A DNA stretch of 64,000 nt from Mercurialis annua (taxonomy: Eukaryota; Streptophyta; Magnoliopsida; Malpighiales; Euphorbiaceae), in contig NC_065570.1 in the NCBI RefSeq assembly GCF_937616625.2, forward strand, positions 12,720,001-12,784,000. Reading direction: 5' to 3'. Every line of letters begins with the position of its first letter. Positions within the stretch are counted from its first letter, which is position 1. Under the pieces are notes generated by a model. That model had not been told where the DNA came from. It was given only the letters and a program-made list of their open reading frames with translations, and did no database searches. This document shows positions 24,819 through 37,800 of this stretch, piece by piece. The position numbers were made by a program, and so were the translations under genes.

Positions 24819-26285
24819 TTAATAAAATTTATCTTACAACTCTTTAAGGCATTTTATATAGAGAGAATTTTGAGATCTAGTGTAAGCACAAGTTAAATCA
24901 CTCTTTTAATTGAAATATATTTGAAGTCTATAAAATCAAAAATTAACCTGATGTGAACCGGGTGTGAACTTATATCAACTGAATTACCTTAATTTAATTT
25001 TTAATAAAATTTGTCTTACTACTCTTTACAATCTTAACTGACATTTTATATCGAGAGAATTTTTAGATTTAGTGTAATATAATATTTCTTTTAAGTAAAA
25101 TGTAGTTGACAGTTTATATAACCGCAAATCAACCTGATGTGAACCTTATACGAACCTATATCAACTGAACTACCGTAATTTACTTTTTAATAAAATTTAT
25201 CTTACTTTCCTTTACAATTTTCGCTGACATTTTACATTGAGAGAATTTTGAGATTTAGTGTAATATGCAAATTAAATATCTTTGAAATAAAATGTATTTG
25301 ACAGTCTATAAAACCGAAAATCAACCAGATGTAAACCTATATCAACTGAGATAGCTTAATTCAATTTTTAATAAAATTTGTCTTACTGCTCTTTACAATC
25401 TTAACTGACATTTTATATTAAGAGAATTTTGAGATTTAGTGTAATATACAAATTGAATATTTTTTTGAGTGACAGGTATTTGAAAGTTTATATAATCGGA
25501 AATCAACCTGATGTGAACCTTATGTGAACCTATATCAACTGAACTAGTTTAATTCAATTTTTAATAAAATTTAACTTACTGCTCTTTACAATCTTAACTC
25601 ACATTTTATATTAAGCGAATTTTGAGATTTAGTGTAATATACAAATTGAATACATTTTTTTGAGCGACATGTATTTGACAGTATATATAAATCAACCTGA
25701 TGTGAACCTATATCAATTGAATTACCTTAATTCAATTTTTAATAAAATTTGTCTTACTTCTCTTTACAATTTTAACTCACATTTTACATTGAGAGAATTT
25801 GAGATTTAGTGTAATATACAAATTGGATATCTCTTTTAAGTGAGATGTATTTGATAGTTTATAAAACCGAAAATCAACCTGATATGAACCTGATGTGAAC
25901 CTATATAAATTGAACTACCTTAATTCAGTTTTTAATAAATATTGTTTTGCCGCTCTTTACAATATTAACTGAAATTTTATATAAAGATAATTTTGAGATT
26001 TTAGCGTAATTGAATATTTATTTTAAGTGAAATGTATTTAATAGTCTACAAAACCAAAAATTAACCTGATGTGAACCTTTATCAACTTAACTGCTTTAAT
26101 TTAATTTTTAATAAAATTTATTTTACTACTCTTTACAATCTTATCTGACATTTTATATAAAAATAATTTTGAGATATAGTCTATCATAAAAATTGAACAA
26201 TTGTTTTTAAATAAAATGTAATTGACAGTTTATAAAACTGAAAAACAATCTTATGTGAACTGTATGTAAACGTGAAATAATACCA
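24819..26285. repeat. Tandem array, eight copies of a unit of about 183 bp
   Basis: Each unit begins with TTAATAAAATTT-TCTTAC, followed by CTCTTTACAATCTTAACTGA, CATTTTATAT, GAGAATTTTGAGATTTAGTG, a TGTATTTGACAGT-TATA block, AATCAACCTGATGTGAACCT and TATATCAACTGAA. Unit starts are at 24819, 25001, 25187, 25368, 25561, 25739, 25932 and 26108, so spacing varies from 176 to 193 bp. Copies differ by substitutions and small indels, so the array is old. It has no coding frame. The unit length is in the range of plant satellite monomers, but eight copies do not show that it is a centromeric satellite. Confidence 0.9.
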
Positions 26286-27268
26286 TATATTGGAATTTTT
26301 GGTACAGTACTTATAAACAAAATTGAATTTGATTTCAACTTCTGATTTCATAATTTGCCTTTAGGTTGGATCTGTAAAATTCCAACTTCTGATTTCATAA
26401 TGACATTGACAAGAATGTTGATTTTTTTAGTTTTGGCTAAAATATCATTTTACACTATTTGGATCAAAAAGGTATTTTACCCATCATCTTCAACCTTCAA
26501 CTTTTTTAACAGAAGATATTGTATAAAGAAAATAGGCCAATCTTACAACCTAAACAGCACAATTAAAAGCTAATAACCATGACTAAGCATCTACCTGTAT
26601 AAGACTTTACAAAATTATACTAAAACATGACCCCCAATTTTAAACCACGAGAAATCCATTTTATTTGTGATTCTTAAAATTGATATTGAAGATGTAAAAT
26701 ATCAGCATAAATTTATCATCATCGGCGGTATTGGAGGCAGCGACGGCGGAGGATGATCATAATATTCGTCCGACACAATCTCAATAGAATCAGACCTTGT
26801 CATCGCCGATCACTTTGGATCTCTTAAGAACAACAAGAAAGGATCAATCTTTCGCAAGAGATTGCTAAGAAATCAACTTTCACGGTGATCAGAACACTTA
26901 CACTGTGATGGAGTTTTGCCGGATTGGATAGTCTTCTTGCTATAAATTCTTCTTCTCTCGTACGGTAGGAAGAAGGAGGGTATAGTTGTCCAGTTGTATT
27001 ATAATAACAACTAGTTTTGGGGTTTGAGAGATTTATGAAAAGTTTTTTCTTTTTTTGAGAGATTATTGTCAAATTAAAATTCTTGAGGTAAAAATAATAG
27101 AGAAGACCTCTTTTGAGGGATTTATGTAGATTACCCAAAAGCATACAAAATTGGATTTTGGAAATAATGTTTGTATATGCAATTCAAATGGATGGGCCAT
27201 TGCTAAGCCCATACTTGCATAGGACACTCTTTTTTTCTTGGCCATTGGCTTTAGGCCTATTTTTAAAA
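26286..27268. other. Intergenic stretch, no gene seen
   Basis: Mostly AT-rich, with a short GC-rich patch at 26720-26820 containing GGCGGTATTGG and GGCAGCGACGGCGG. Minus-strand frames there lack any domain I recognise. Confidence 0.35.
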
Positions 27269-27276
27269 CGTAAACC

Positions 27277-27872
27277 TAGGGATGTCAAAATGGGTTATAA
27301 CACGATAACACGATTCGGTTAATCCGTAAATTTGGCGAATCCGATTAAGGCTTAGCGGGTTCATGTCGAAAACGTGTCAACCCGTTTATGACACGAAATA
27401 AATGGGTCGTGTCACGGGTTGACTCGCGAATCTATCTAACCCACCTAACCCGTTTACAAATTTTATTATTTATAATAATATAGAAATAAAATAGTTATAA
27501 TTATAAAAAAATATAAAATAATATTACTAAATTTTAATTGTATTAATATAAAAATAAAATTAATTATATTCAAATTTTATAATTTGAATATTAATTGATA
27601 AATTTGAGGTTAAAATTATATTTATATGGCTTAAAAAAAATCTTAAATGTTAAGTGGGTCGTGTTAGCCGTGTAATTGTGTTAATCGTGTTACCCATTTA
27701 TTTTAACGTGTTAATCGTGTCGTGTCGTGTCACTCGTCTAAAATTCGTGTCGTGTTTTGAGAATTTTGACACGATTAGTTAAATGGGTCGTGTTCGTGTT
27801 GACCCTATTCGTGTCAACAGAGTGGGTCGATACGACACGAACACGACCCGCCAACCCATTTTGACACCCCTA
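27277..27872. mobile_element. Non-autonomous hAT-type element, 596 bp
   Basis: Ends TAGGGATGTCAAAATGGGTT and, inverted, AACCCATTTTGACACCCCTA. It is flanked by a perfect 8-bp duplication CGTAAACC (27269-27276 and 27873-27880). The subterminal regions are full of CGTGTCG/CGACACG and AACCCG words; the core is AT-rich. No transposase is encoded, so movement would depend on a hAT transposase supplied elsewhere. Confidence 0.85.
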
Positions 27873-27889
27873 CGTAAACCCCATAAACT

Positions 27890-30023
27890 AATATCCGGGT
27901 AAATGGGATCGGGAATTCCCGATTTGATTTAAATTAATATTGTATTTAATTCAATAAATATTTAAATAACGCATAATAACATTAAAAATTATATATATAA
28001 AAATTTATATTATCTTTTCGGTAATTCATAATTCTGTGAAATTTATTTGATTTTTAGTCATTTTATGTCGTAAATTTAAATTAAATTTAATAAACATCAT
28101 TTAAAATGTTTATCGCTTTTCAAATAAGATCGAACTACGCAGACTTTAATTTTGTCGAGCAGGTACGTAGGCATTTCAGATTTCATTCGAAATCAGGTCC
28201 ACTTTACTTAAAAAATATTTTCATCAAAAATAAATTTTATTTATCTTCGATTCATATTTTCAAATTTTAAAATCGAAAATTTATTTTTAGATTTAATTCG
28301 AACTAGGGGACTTTAATCCCGTCAAGCGGGTATGTAGGCTTTTGGATCAATTTAAAAATCAAGTCCACTTCTTTTTGAAAATATTTTTATCTAAACTAAT
28401 CGTTTTTTAAAGGGTGATTTATAAAAATACCTAAAAAACTATAAATATTTGTCAAAAATACCTCAAAAACTGAAAGTTTACAAACGTACTTAAAAATTAA
28501 TTTTTTTTACTCCGCATTTTATTTTTTTACTCCGCAATTTCAAACAGTTTCTAAAAACACAAATTGAAACTGTTTTACAAAACGTTTCAAATTTAGTTTC
28601 TAATAGAATTTCAAAGACAGTTTCTAATTGGATTTCAAACGGTTTATAATGGTTTCTTAAAAAATAAGTTTAAATTGTTTTACAAAACGTTTCAAATACA
28701 GTTTCTAATAGAGTTTCAAACGGTTTCAAAAAATAAAATAAAATTTGAAACTGTTTTATAAACTGTTTCAAAGACGGTTTCTAATTAGATTTTAAGCGGT
28801 TTATAACGATTTTTTAAAAAATAATTTGAAACCGTTTTAAAAAACTGTTTCAATTACTGTTTCAAATTTTTTTAAATTGACATCCTTGAAACAGTTTATA
28901 ATACAGTTTCAAACAGTTTAAAAAAATAGAGTATTTTTACAGATTTTTTCAGAGTACCAAAAACATTTCGGAGACAATAAATTTTCGAAAAAAAGGTAAA
29001 AAAATAATTTTTCAAAAAATGAAGTATCTTTGCAAATATTTTTAAAAAAGAAGTTTTTTGTGCAAATTTTTCTTTTTTAAATTCTTAAAATATAATTAGA
29101 GATCGATATCGTTTATTTCTAAAATTTACGCTTTTAATTTTAAAATAATCTATTTTATTTAATAGTTTCCATCAAATCAAAAATCGTCTTTTCAAATTCC
29201 ATCGAATTACGAGGACTTTGATCCCATCAAGCGGGTACGTAGGTTTTTTGATAGAAAATCAAAATCAAGACCACTTTTTTTAAAAAAAAATATTTGCTGA
29301 TTTTATTTAAAAATTACTTTTATTTAAACATATTTTAATTTAATTGATTGTTTATTTTTTAAATATTAAATTTGAGATCGATTCCATTTATTTCATAAAA
29401 ATGTTTTTCTTTCAAATTAATCTTTTTAAACTTTCAAAAATTAAATTTATCTTTTTAAAGTCCAATTGAACTATGTGGATTTTGATCCCTTTCCACAGAT
29501 ACGTAGATAGTCGGAATTTTAATCTCCGGTTCAAGTCCAATATTTTAAAACTTTTTATTTATTTATTTTAATGTTTTATTCTTATTTCTCCTTTTTCATT
29601 TCGTATTTTTGTTTCGTTATCGCATTATTTTTTTTATTTTTTTAAGTGCTTTATTATTATTATTTTATGTGTATTATTTATACTATAACTTTCATATTTT
29701 TTTATTAATTTATTTATCTTATTTCTCTAAAATAAAATAAATAATGCAATATTCTGCATTTGATTTTTTTTTTTCAAAAAGTAAAATAAAACTTCTTACA
29801 AATTGATAAATAAAAATAAAATATACTTTAACACAGTGTCATGTCAATAAAATTAATAAGTAAATATTTAAAAATACAGTCAATCATTGAATATATAAAA
29901 TAATTATCGCAATACAAGTTCCATAAATGGGTGTGTTGGGAAGGCTACCCCTACATGCAAAATATGAACCTTGAATGCAGACCAACAAAAACAAAGGTGG
30001 TCCATTACTACTAAATAGATCAG
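27890..30023 (+). mobile_element. Probable 5' LTR and leader of a Ty3/gypsy element
   Basis: It holds four spaced copies of a roughly 75-bp motif (28130-28208, 28308-28370, 29203-29278, 29466-29540) built as GAACTACG, GACTTTGATCCC, CAAGCGGGTACGTAGG and TCAAGTCCACTT. The region ends just before TGGTGACTCC at 30024, which resembles the primer-binding site TGGCGACTCC known from plant Tat/Ogre-type elements. A gag-protease remnant follows. The left LTR boundary is not defined and no 3' LTR was recognised. Confidence 0.5.
28540..28930. repeat. Degenerate tandem repeat of GTTTC/GAAAC blocks
   Basis: Four or five imperfect units of about 75-105 bp, each with AAATTGAAACTGTTTTA, CAAAACGTTTCAAAT, AGTTTCTAATAGA-TTTCAAA and CGGTTTATAA blocks. 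The blocks contain both GAAAC and GTTTC, so the array is also partly self-complementary. It sits inside the LTR-like region. Confidence 0.6.
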
Positions 30024-33000
30024 TGGTGACTCCAAATCGAATCAAACAAATTAAAAAGCGATGAGTTAATGAAAGAGTTTCGTCTCGTTCGTGCGTCTAG
30101 GCATAATCCATTATATTATAATTCTAGGACAATCCTATTTAGGAGATTCATTCCTAAATAAGCTCATAAGCTAAATAGAAATTATTTTTCTATTTAGATT
30201 CATATGCTAAGTAGGAATCTTTTTTCTATTTGAACTCAATAAGGTAGTCCTTCACACTCACTATGAAAGAACTTGAGGTATGCCTACACAAAGACTAGAT
30301 TTACAATTAATACTACGTTAAACTCAATACTAACTTAAACATTAGAGAGCTAATCGGACAACCATTGTCCGATCAACCATCTATCCTATTTTGCAGGTTA
30401 AAGCCCATTGAAGACGATAAACTCCATCAATTAGCGTCGCTTGTGAGAAAAGCTCAAATAAAACTTCAAATCAAAGGAGTTTTTATGAACCAAACAAATA
30501 TTGTTAAAGGATGAACTCCAACGAGAATGATCCTAACAACAAACAACTTGTAGATCCAAAAGATCTTGAAATCACTCCACCACCGACACCACTTACCTGA
30601 GAAAAAACATCAACAGTCGCAGGACTAACCTCGGCGGGAACAAGCTCAGGTCTAAACCTTTAAATTCAACATCCGAGTACCTGACTCAACCTATCATGGG
30701 AGAAAACCCCATCGTTTTCCCATCTTTAGATGGGTTTGGAGAACCAATCTCTACGGTTTTTTTTCTTCCAAATATCTACCACCAAGCATTGACTAAGATG
30801 CTGGAAAAAAAATTCAATTCAACCTGGAAAAGATAGCGGAAGAAGCAAGAAACACAATAAAGGCACATATATTAGAAAACATCAACATATAAAGAATGAA
30901 ATTTATAACTCCTCCGACAAGAAACACTGAAATAAACGAAGAAAGAAATACATGATGAAACAGAGGAATCAACAAATAAGAAAACTAAAGAATACACGAA
31001 GAAGGAAACAAAAGAAGAAAATGGGAAAACATGAGGAATGATAGTCGAAGTAACAGAGAGAAAGAAAATCAGGCAAATTGGAGAAGTGCTAGAGATGAAG
31101 GAAGAAACCTAGAAATATGATAAAATAACAACAATGAAAATATAGGAAGAAACCAAGAAAGTAGAGGAAACACCACGCGAAATAATGAAGAACAAAAAGG
31201 TTACGTGAAGCGAAGGAGAAAATCCCAGGAGGAATAAACGAGTCGGCAAAGAGGAGAACCCATCTAAAAGTAAAAAGCCAGAGAAAGGGCCACAAAAATC
31301 ACTATTGAAGAAAGAGAAGAATAAAGAAGAAGACGAAGAAGAGTCATCTGAATCCTCAATCAAAAGCAAAACCACATACGTGGTTTAAAATGACTTGGAA
31401 GAAAAATTGCCAATGCGCTGAAAAAGTTAAAAGCAGAAGATCTAAATCTAGACGACCTGAAATTAAAGGGTACACCCCTATTTGCCGAGATAATGAAAGA
31501 AATGATTTCCCACAATATGAAACTACCAACTATGCCGACCTCCAATGGGGAGGGAGATTCTAGAAATCATACCTTAAGATTTTATGCCGCTATGGGACTG
31601 CTTAATGAACTGATGCTATCAGGTGTCGGGGTCTTCCCCATAACGCTAACAAGAACCGCCGAGAGATGGTTTGACAGACTGAAGCCTCGTTTCATCAAAA
31701 CTTATACTGCATTATCAAATAAAATTGTAAACAAGTATTTGACTAATATACTCGCCAAGACTACTACAAGCATTCTAAGAACATGTATCCAAGAGGAGAA
31801 AGAAAATTTACGAAGCTACATAGAAAGATTCAACCAAGAGGCTATGAAAATTGACAACCTCAATTTAGACATGGAAACTGAAGCTCTTAGAGAAGGCACC
31901 TGATTTGGGAAATTGATAGACAAACTAATAATCAACAAACCAACAACATTCTCAAACTTAATGGGTATCGCCCATAAGTACTTTCAGCTTGATGAAGGGT
32001 AGAGAACTCTAAGCGGAAAATAGGAGAAAGCTAAAGAATCAAAACAAGAAAACCAAGAGAAAAAAAAGGAAGCACGAAGAAAAAAGTCATATGTCGAAGG
32101 AGAGTCGACGATTCGCTCTTTGTAGTAGATTTAAAAGTAGACTCGACAGTAGAGACGATAAAAGAAATTACATCCCACTCTCCACAAATAGGACTGATGT
32201 CCTAATACGGATAAAAGAAAATGGGCAGAACATGCAATGGCCCTCGAAGATGAGGAGTCGAAGTTCGCGATACCAAGAATTTTGCAAATTCCGTGAGGAG
32301 CACGGACATGACAACGAGCAGTGCCGATACCTTAAAATGGAGATAGAAAGGATGAACGAGGCAGGCGGACTCAAGAAGTTTATCTCAAAGAAAAATGGAA
32401 GCAGTGACAACCAAGGAGAGAAACGATACAGATATGAAAATCTTAAAGACAAAAAAGAAGAAGAAAGACGAAACAAAATTATGGAAATGATTCATATGAT
32501 CAACGGCAGAGGAACAAACAGTTCCTCCATTAGGGAAAAATAAAGAAAAGAATTCATGAACATAAGAGTATCCCCGATGCGAGACGTAACGTTCGGTGTC
32601 GAAGACCACAAACACGTCAAAGCGCCATATAATGATGTCCTGGTGGTATCAACAATCATCGCGAACTGGAACATGGAAAGAATACTAATAGATGAAGGAA
32701 GTGTTGTGAATTTAATGATCGATACTGCCTACAAAAGGTTAGGCGATACTATTTCCCCCATCCCATTCTCGGGATTTGGCGAACCACCCATAAATCCATT
32801 GGGAGTAGTAGTCCTGACAGTCATCGTGTGGCCAAGAAAAGGAATAAACAAAGAAATCATCACCTTATTGAACATAGTAGAGATGGATCTTACATATAAC
32901 ACAATTCTGGGAAGGCCTTTCCTTCACGATTTAGCCAATGTGACCAGCATAAGGGCATTTGCCATGGAAATACAAACCCAAAAAGGAGTAGTCACAATAA

Positions 33001-33120
33001 GAGGAATCAAGAAAATCGCCAAAAATGCTATGACGACGGTAGAAGAGCTCCAAAAAATTAAAAACGCAAAATCAAAAAAGGCAAAAACTAAAGAAGACTA
33101 AAGATCCACCGCTAATGGAT
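30024..33120 (+). pseudogene. Ty3/gypsy gag-protease remnant
   Basis: 31493-31903 encodes a Retrotrans_gag core with HTLRFYAAMGLLNELMLSGV, RTAERWFDRLKP and LRSYIERFNQEAMKIDNL. The frame continues past two stops (IAHKYFQLDEG) and then shifts. 32091-32543 has the plant gypsy motif FCKFREEHGHDNEQCRYLK. 32556-33101 is the aspartic protease-like domain with YNDVLVVSTI, RILIDEGSVVNLM and YNTILGRPFLHDL. The active-site triad is D-E-G instead of D-T/S-G, so the protease would be inactive. No reverse transcriptase, RNase H or integrase follows; 33240-33320 has a short repeated CCAAACCCT-AAAGGG motif. The lineage looks Tat/Ogre-like (inference). Confidence 0.75.
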
Positions 33121-34050
33121 ACACTGAACCTACCCGGTGGAATTTAAGTTAAAAAATCTATTTTTCTGTTTGCTTGTAAGTAAATTTTTATCATTAATAA
33201 AGATTGTTTACCCTTGGCATCAAAAGTTAAATTCAAACTCAAACAAAGGGTCCAAACCCTCAAAGGGCCAAAAGTATCAAACAAATAGTCTGAAACCCTC
33301 AAATAAAGGGATCCAAACCCTAAAGAGAAAAGACTTGCATAAGTCCAAAATAAATAGACTCGCCAAAAAGTCTAAAGAAAATAATTGACATTTTGCTGAA
33401 AGAATATTTAAAGTAAACTTAATATAAATTCGGTATAAGAGTGTGAATATAATTTATATAGGTGAAAGCTAACAACAATAAATCTTTGTCTTCCTGGTAA
33501 AGCACATGAATATAAACATTAAGAGGTCATATGTTTAGGTCATGGATAAACTAAAATATTTATTTTTAATTTATCTTACATTAACCATTAGTCAACAATC
33601 TTTGACCACCGGTCGGAGTGGTTGGTAACCGGTTGAATGTGGTCAGAGGGTCGTTGAAATTGCCCAGTGATCGGCCGGTGGGTTGGTCAAACTAAAAAGC
33701 GTATCTTTCACGTGTCAACATCTCATTGACTCAAATAGAAACCGATTAGATGTTGACACATGCAATGGATAATATTATTATTTTTTCATAAAAAAATATT
33801 TCTTTTGAGGTATTATTTAAATTTTTCAAGTCTTTAATAGAGGATTTGTATACTCATTAAAAAGCAAGGGCAGAAGTAAAAACTGTATGTGTTCAAGATT
33901 TGGGATCCATTTAAGCAAAACCAATAAGATTATTGGTCCCGTATTTACCAAAAAATAGTACAAACATTGAAAACTTTAACTTTATAGTTTATACACACCT
34001 TTACCTCGACTCTCTTCTTTGAGGAGCCTAGTACTTCACAACCATTTCAT
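33121..34050. other. Intergenic stretch before the kinase gene
   Basis: AT-rich apart from a CCGGTCGG/GGTAACCGG-rich patch at 33600-33690. I see no coding region. The right end runs into the kinase gene's pyrimidine-rich leader. Confidence 0.35.
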
Positions 34051-34159
34051 TTTTTTTTTCCACCTTTTTCTACCTCTCAATCTTCCCTTCCCTTTCCTCT
34101 CAATCTTATGCTATTTCTTGTTTATTATTCTCTCCAAGCTTCCTGATCTTCCAAGCTAG

Positions 34160-34782
34160 GTACTTTTTAAGTTTTTTTGTTGTTTTTTAGCATCTGGGTA
34201 TTTCTTATTTTGCTTGGATCTGTTGATGCCCTTTGTTTTTAGTCTCATACTTTTGATCAAGATCTTGCCTTTGATTAGTAATTAGCTTAGTTTTTTTTTT
34301 TATGTTTTTGTATACTCTACTTGGGTTTTTGTTGTTTTTATGGAATTAGTTATTGAACTGCATTTGCTTGGTAGCTGATACTGATTCTTTGCTTTTAAGT
34401 GTGGCCCTTCAATTTCTTTTCTTTTAGCTAGTTACTCAATTGAAAAAGATTGTTTATTGATGCCTGATTTTGTTCAAGTTTGTTTCTTTTTTTTTATGTA
34501 TCATTTCATCAACTTCTGCATGCAGCTTTTTGATTGTGCTTTTGCCCTAATTTTGATTAAGCTGAAATATTGTAGTGGGCATTTCTTTGTTATCAGTTTT
34601 GATTTTTGATCAGTGAGTGTGAAGCTCAAAATCTAGTGTGTGGACTGTGCACAATTAGGGTTCTTGATTACACTCTTTTCTGAGTATGTGAAGTGGCTAC
34701 ATTAGTTCATGTTGATGCACATGTTATTTAATACTTTATATCTCATCATTATGTTAACAAAGTTGATCTCTACTATTGGCAG
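34160..34782 (+). other. Probable 5' UTR intron of the kinase gene
   Basis: A donor-like AG|GTACTTTTTAAG at 34160 and an acceptor-like TATTGGCAG ending at 34782 bracket T-rich DNA with plant-intron character, 100 bp before the start codon. D6PK-type genes often have a leader intron. Splicing here is predicted from sequence only. Confidence 0.5.
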
Positions 34783-34881
34783 ATTCTGATATCAACACGC
34801 GTTGGAGTGCCTGCTTCGAATGCCATGTTTTCCGGTTAATGATCTGGTTCTATCAGATGTAGTTTGATTTTAGTGTATTTT

Positions 34882-37800
34882 ATGATGGCCTCGAAAGGTG
34901 GCAAAGCGTCTCCGAAACTACAACAAAAATCCCTCGGTGTTCAAAGAGTGGAAGGAAACAATCTGAAGACTTTGCCTTCACAGGTTTCAAAGGCGAGCAA
35001 GTCTGAGCTTCTAAATCATGAGCCGATGCCAACTTCAGCGGAAAATGCATTAAATCAGGTTACACCAAATGTCTTTGAAAATCAAAAGCTGTCGAATTCC
35101 AATAAAGAACGGATGGTTGATTCATTGAGTAAGAAATTGGAATCAAGTTCTTCCTTAACGACGCTTGAAAAAACATCTACTGAGGCAGATTCCTCCATCA
35201 ACGAGACCAGAGGCTCACAGGATGTTTCTGTCGATCAAGAAAAGAAAATATCAGCGTATGGCAGTGTTAAAAGTAGTTCTGTATCTGCAAAAATGAGTGA
35301 TGGAAACAGCAGTTTTGCGAAGACTAGTGGAAGTACCAAGACCGGTGTCGATTATGTTGAAAGTGGAAAAAGTAGCATGTGTAGAGGAAGCACAAGTAGT
35401 GATATAAGTGATGAGAGTACATGCAGTAGCTTTAGTAGCAGTATCAGCAAACCGCATAAAGCAAATGACTTGAGATGGGAAGCCATCCAAGCTGTTAGAG
35501 TAAAAGATGGGTCTTTGGGTTTGAGTCATTTCAGACTGCTGAAGAGGTTGGGTTGTGGGGACATTGGGAGTGTCTATTTGTCCGAGTTGAGTGGAACGAA
35601 GTGTTATTTTGCAATGAAAGTTATGGATAAAGGCTCTCTTGCTGGTCGTAAGAAGCTACTTCGTGCTCAGACGGAAAGAGAAATACTGCAGTCTTTGGAC
35701 CATCCTTTCCTTCCAACTTTGTACACTCATTTTGAAACAGATAAATTCTCATGTTTGGTGATGGAGTTCTGCCCTGGAGGAGATTTGCACACTCTTAGGC
35801 AGAGGCAACCAGGGAAGCATTTTCCTGAGCAGGCAGTAAAGTATGATAAGCAAACTCTTGCATACAGTCATATTTGTTTTCATTTAATGGTCATGCATGT
35901 TCTATGTGATTATCTACTGCTAAAATTTTCCATCTCTGATTATATGTTAGACTGACATTTCAATTTAGATCACAAGAGTTGGAAGCCCAGCCTCCATAAA
36001 ATGCGAAAAGTGCCCCTCGTGATCTTCCTTTTATGATTCTTGTTAGTAAAAAACGTTCTTAATTTCATTGCTGGAAACAGAACTCATAGAAATACAAAAA
36101 AGTACGTGTTGGGGCATAATGTTGCGGAATATTAGGAACTAAGACGTGCTTATCTTTGCAAGATTTTTGGATATATGATTTGCATTGTTTATAAAAGCAT
36201 GCTGATATCAGTTTGTGAAATTTTGATTAATAAACGGAAACACCTCTCTTTCATTGTTTTGGAATTAAAATGGGTGATAAAATAGATATTTAAGGTTTTA
36301 AATATTTTTGGGAGTGTCGTATGAGGGTTTAACAGGATGGAGAATAAATGCTCTCCGGTTATGTAAGCTAATGCCAGTAGTACTTGTGGTCCATAAGGAA
36401 AAATTGGGGTGAATGAGGATAATTCAGAAGCAGTTTGCATGTAGCAGCTTATCCCTGTAATGGACCTTAAATCTATCTAGAGAGATTAGAATGGAATTAC
36501 CTCGCAGTTCTCTGATTTGTCTTAGGTTGGAATTGTGTTATTTGTGCCTACCACACTCATGTACAAATGATGTCTTAAGGTAATGTGGATTTCCCAATTT
36601 GTACCTCTTTTAAATGTATGTATATGAGGGCTTTGTGTGCATATCATCTCTTTAACAAGGCTGCAAGATGTGCCTTCTATGTCTTCCCTTCATTATAGTC
36701 ATGTTTGAATACAATGCTTATATACTAGTTTATTTACTAGAAGTACTTGTGAAATGTCTATCTGTTTGTAGAAGCGACTGGCTATGATGTTGTCTAATTG
36801 ATGTTCCGTGAAAAATTAGCATTGTTATGTGCAATGTAGTAAACATGAAACAATCTGCATAGACAGGTTTAGAATATCTGAACTCGGGAACTAGTTTGTT
36901 CTGTGATATTCTTTTCTTTTTCATTTGTTTTATTGTCGGAAAACATAGATAATTGGAAAACATTTTTATTTCTAACACAATATGGTGAATTTACACAAAC
37001 CACTTTCATTAACTGTGTCAAGGTATGGAATTAAGTGAATTGTATATTGTGATCTTCTTGTGTTTCAACTGTTTTCCTGCATCCCATAGTTGCTGCCTTT
37101 TTTTTCCATTTGCATTGTCAATGCTGCTTATATTTCTTTTCATTATCTCGAGCCAGTATATTATTGCACCAGTGCTAGAAGTACGTTTGAGTGCCACTGT
37201 TTGTCGCATAGAAACACAACATTGTTCATGGTCAAATCTGCTATTATAGAATCATATGTGAAAGCTAATGTTGTGCCCTCTCTCATTCAATAGAAAGGGT
37301 CGATGCATCCTTAAATACACAGGTTCTCAAAACATTCAAAAACATTCTACCACCTCTCTAATTGCTTAAGATGGCTACTGAAAATGGAAAAATTTTCAAC
37401 TTGGTTTAATATCCAGCCACATTTCTTTTGATCACTAATGGTTGAAAGATAAAGCTTCCATCTCACATGAGTTGATTTTCAAATCAAAGGAAAAATTTAC
37501 AACAACAAAATGATATTTAATCTTAGTTTCAGCTGCAAAATATACTCATTCCTATTTGGCCTATTGAGCTAAAACGAATTTGTTGATCCAGTTCCTGACC
37601 CTTTTCTTTTGTTAGGATTATGTTTTTGATTTTTGCTTATGTTTGTGTAAATACTTGATTAGTGACCCTTGTTTCTCTATAAATCCATAACTTGCAGATT
37701 TTACGTAGCCGAAGTCTTGCTCTCTTTGGAATACCTCCATATGCTGGGGATAATTTATCGTGATCTCAAGCCAGAAAATGTCCTTGTGAGGGAAGATGGG

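Noticed and set aside
24819..26285. CRISPR-like regular spacing of repeats
   Set aside because: The units are contiguous diverged tandem copies of about 183 bp without unique spacers, in a plant nuclear genome.
26720..26820. GC-rich patch as a possible exon
   Set aside because: Short, stops in most frames, no homologous domain visible and no paired splice sites.
31089..31545. Overlapping minus-strand frames rich in Phe/Ser/Leu
   Set aside because: They are complements of the Lys/Glu/Arg-rich gag N-terminal region of the gypsy remnant.
34864..34881. Earlier start for the kinase
   Set aside because: The frame there begins with TTG; the first in-frame ATG is 34882 and matches family N-termini.
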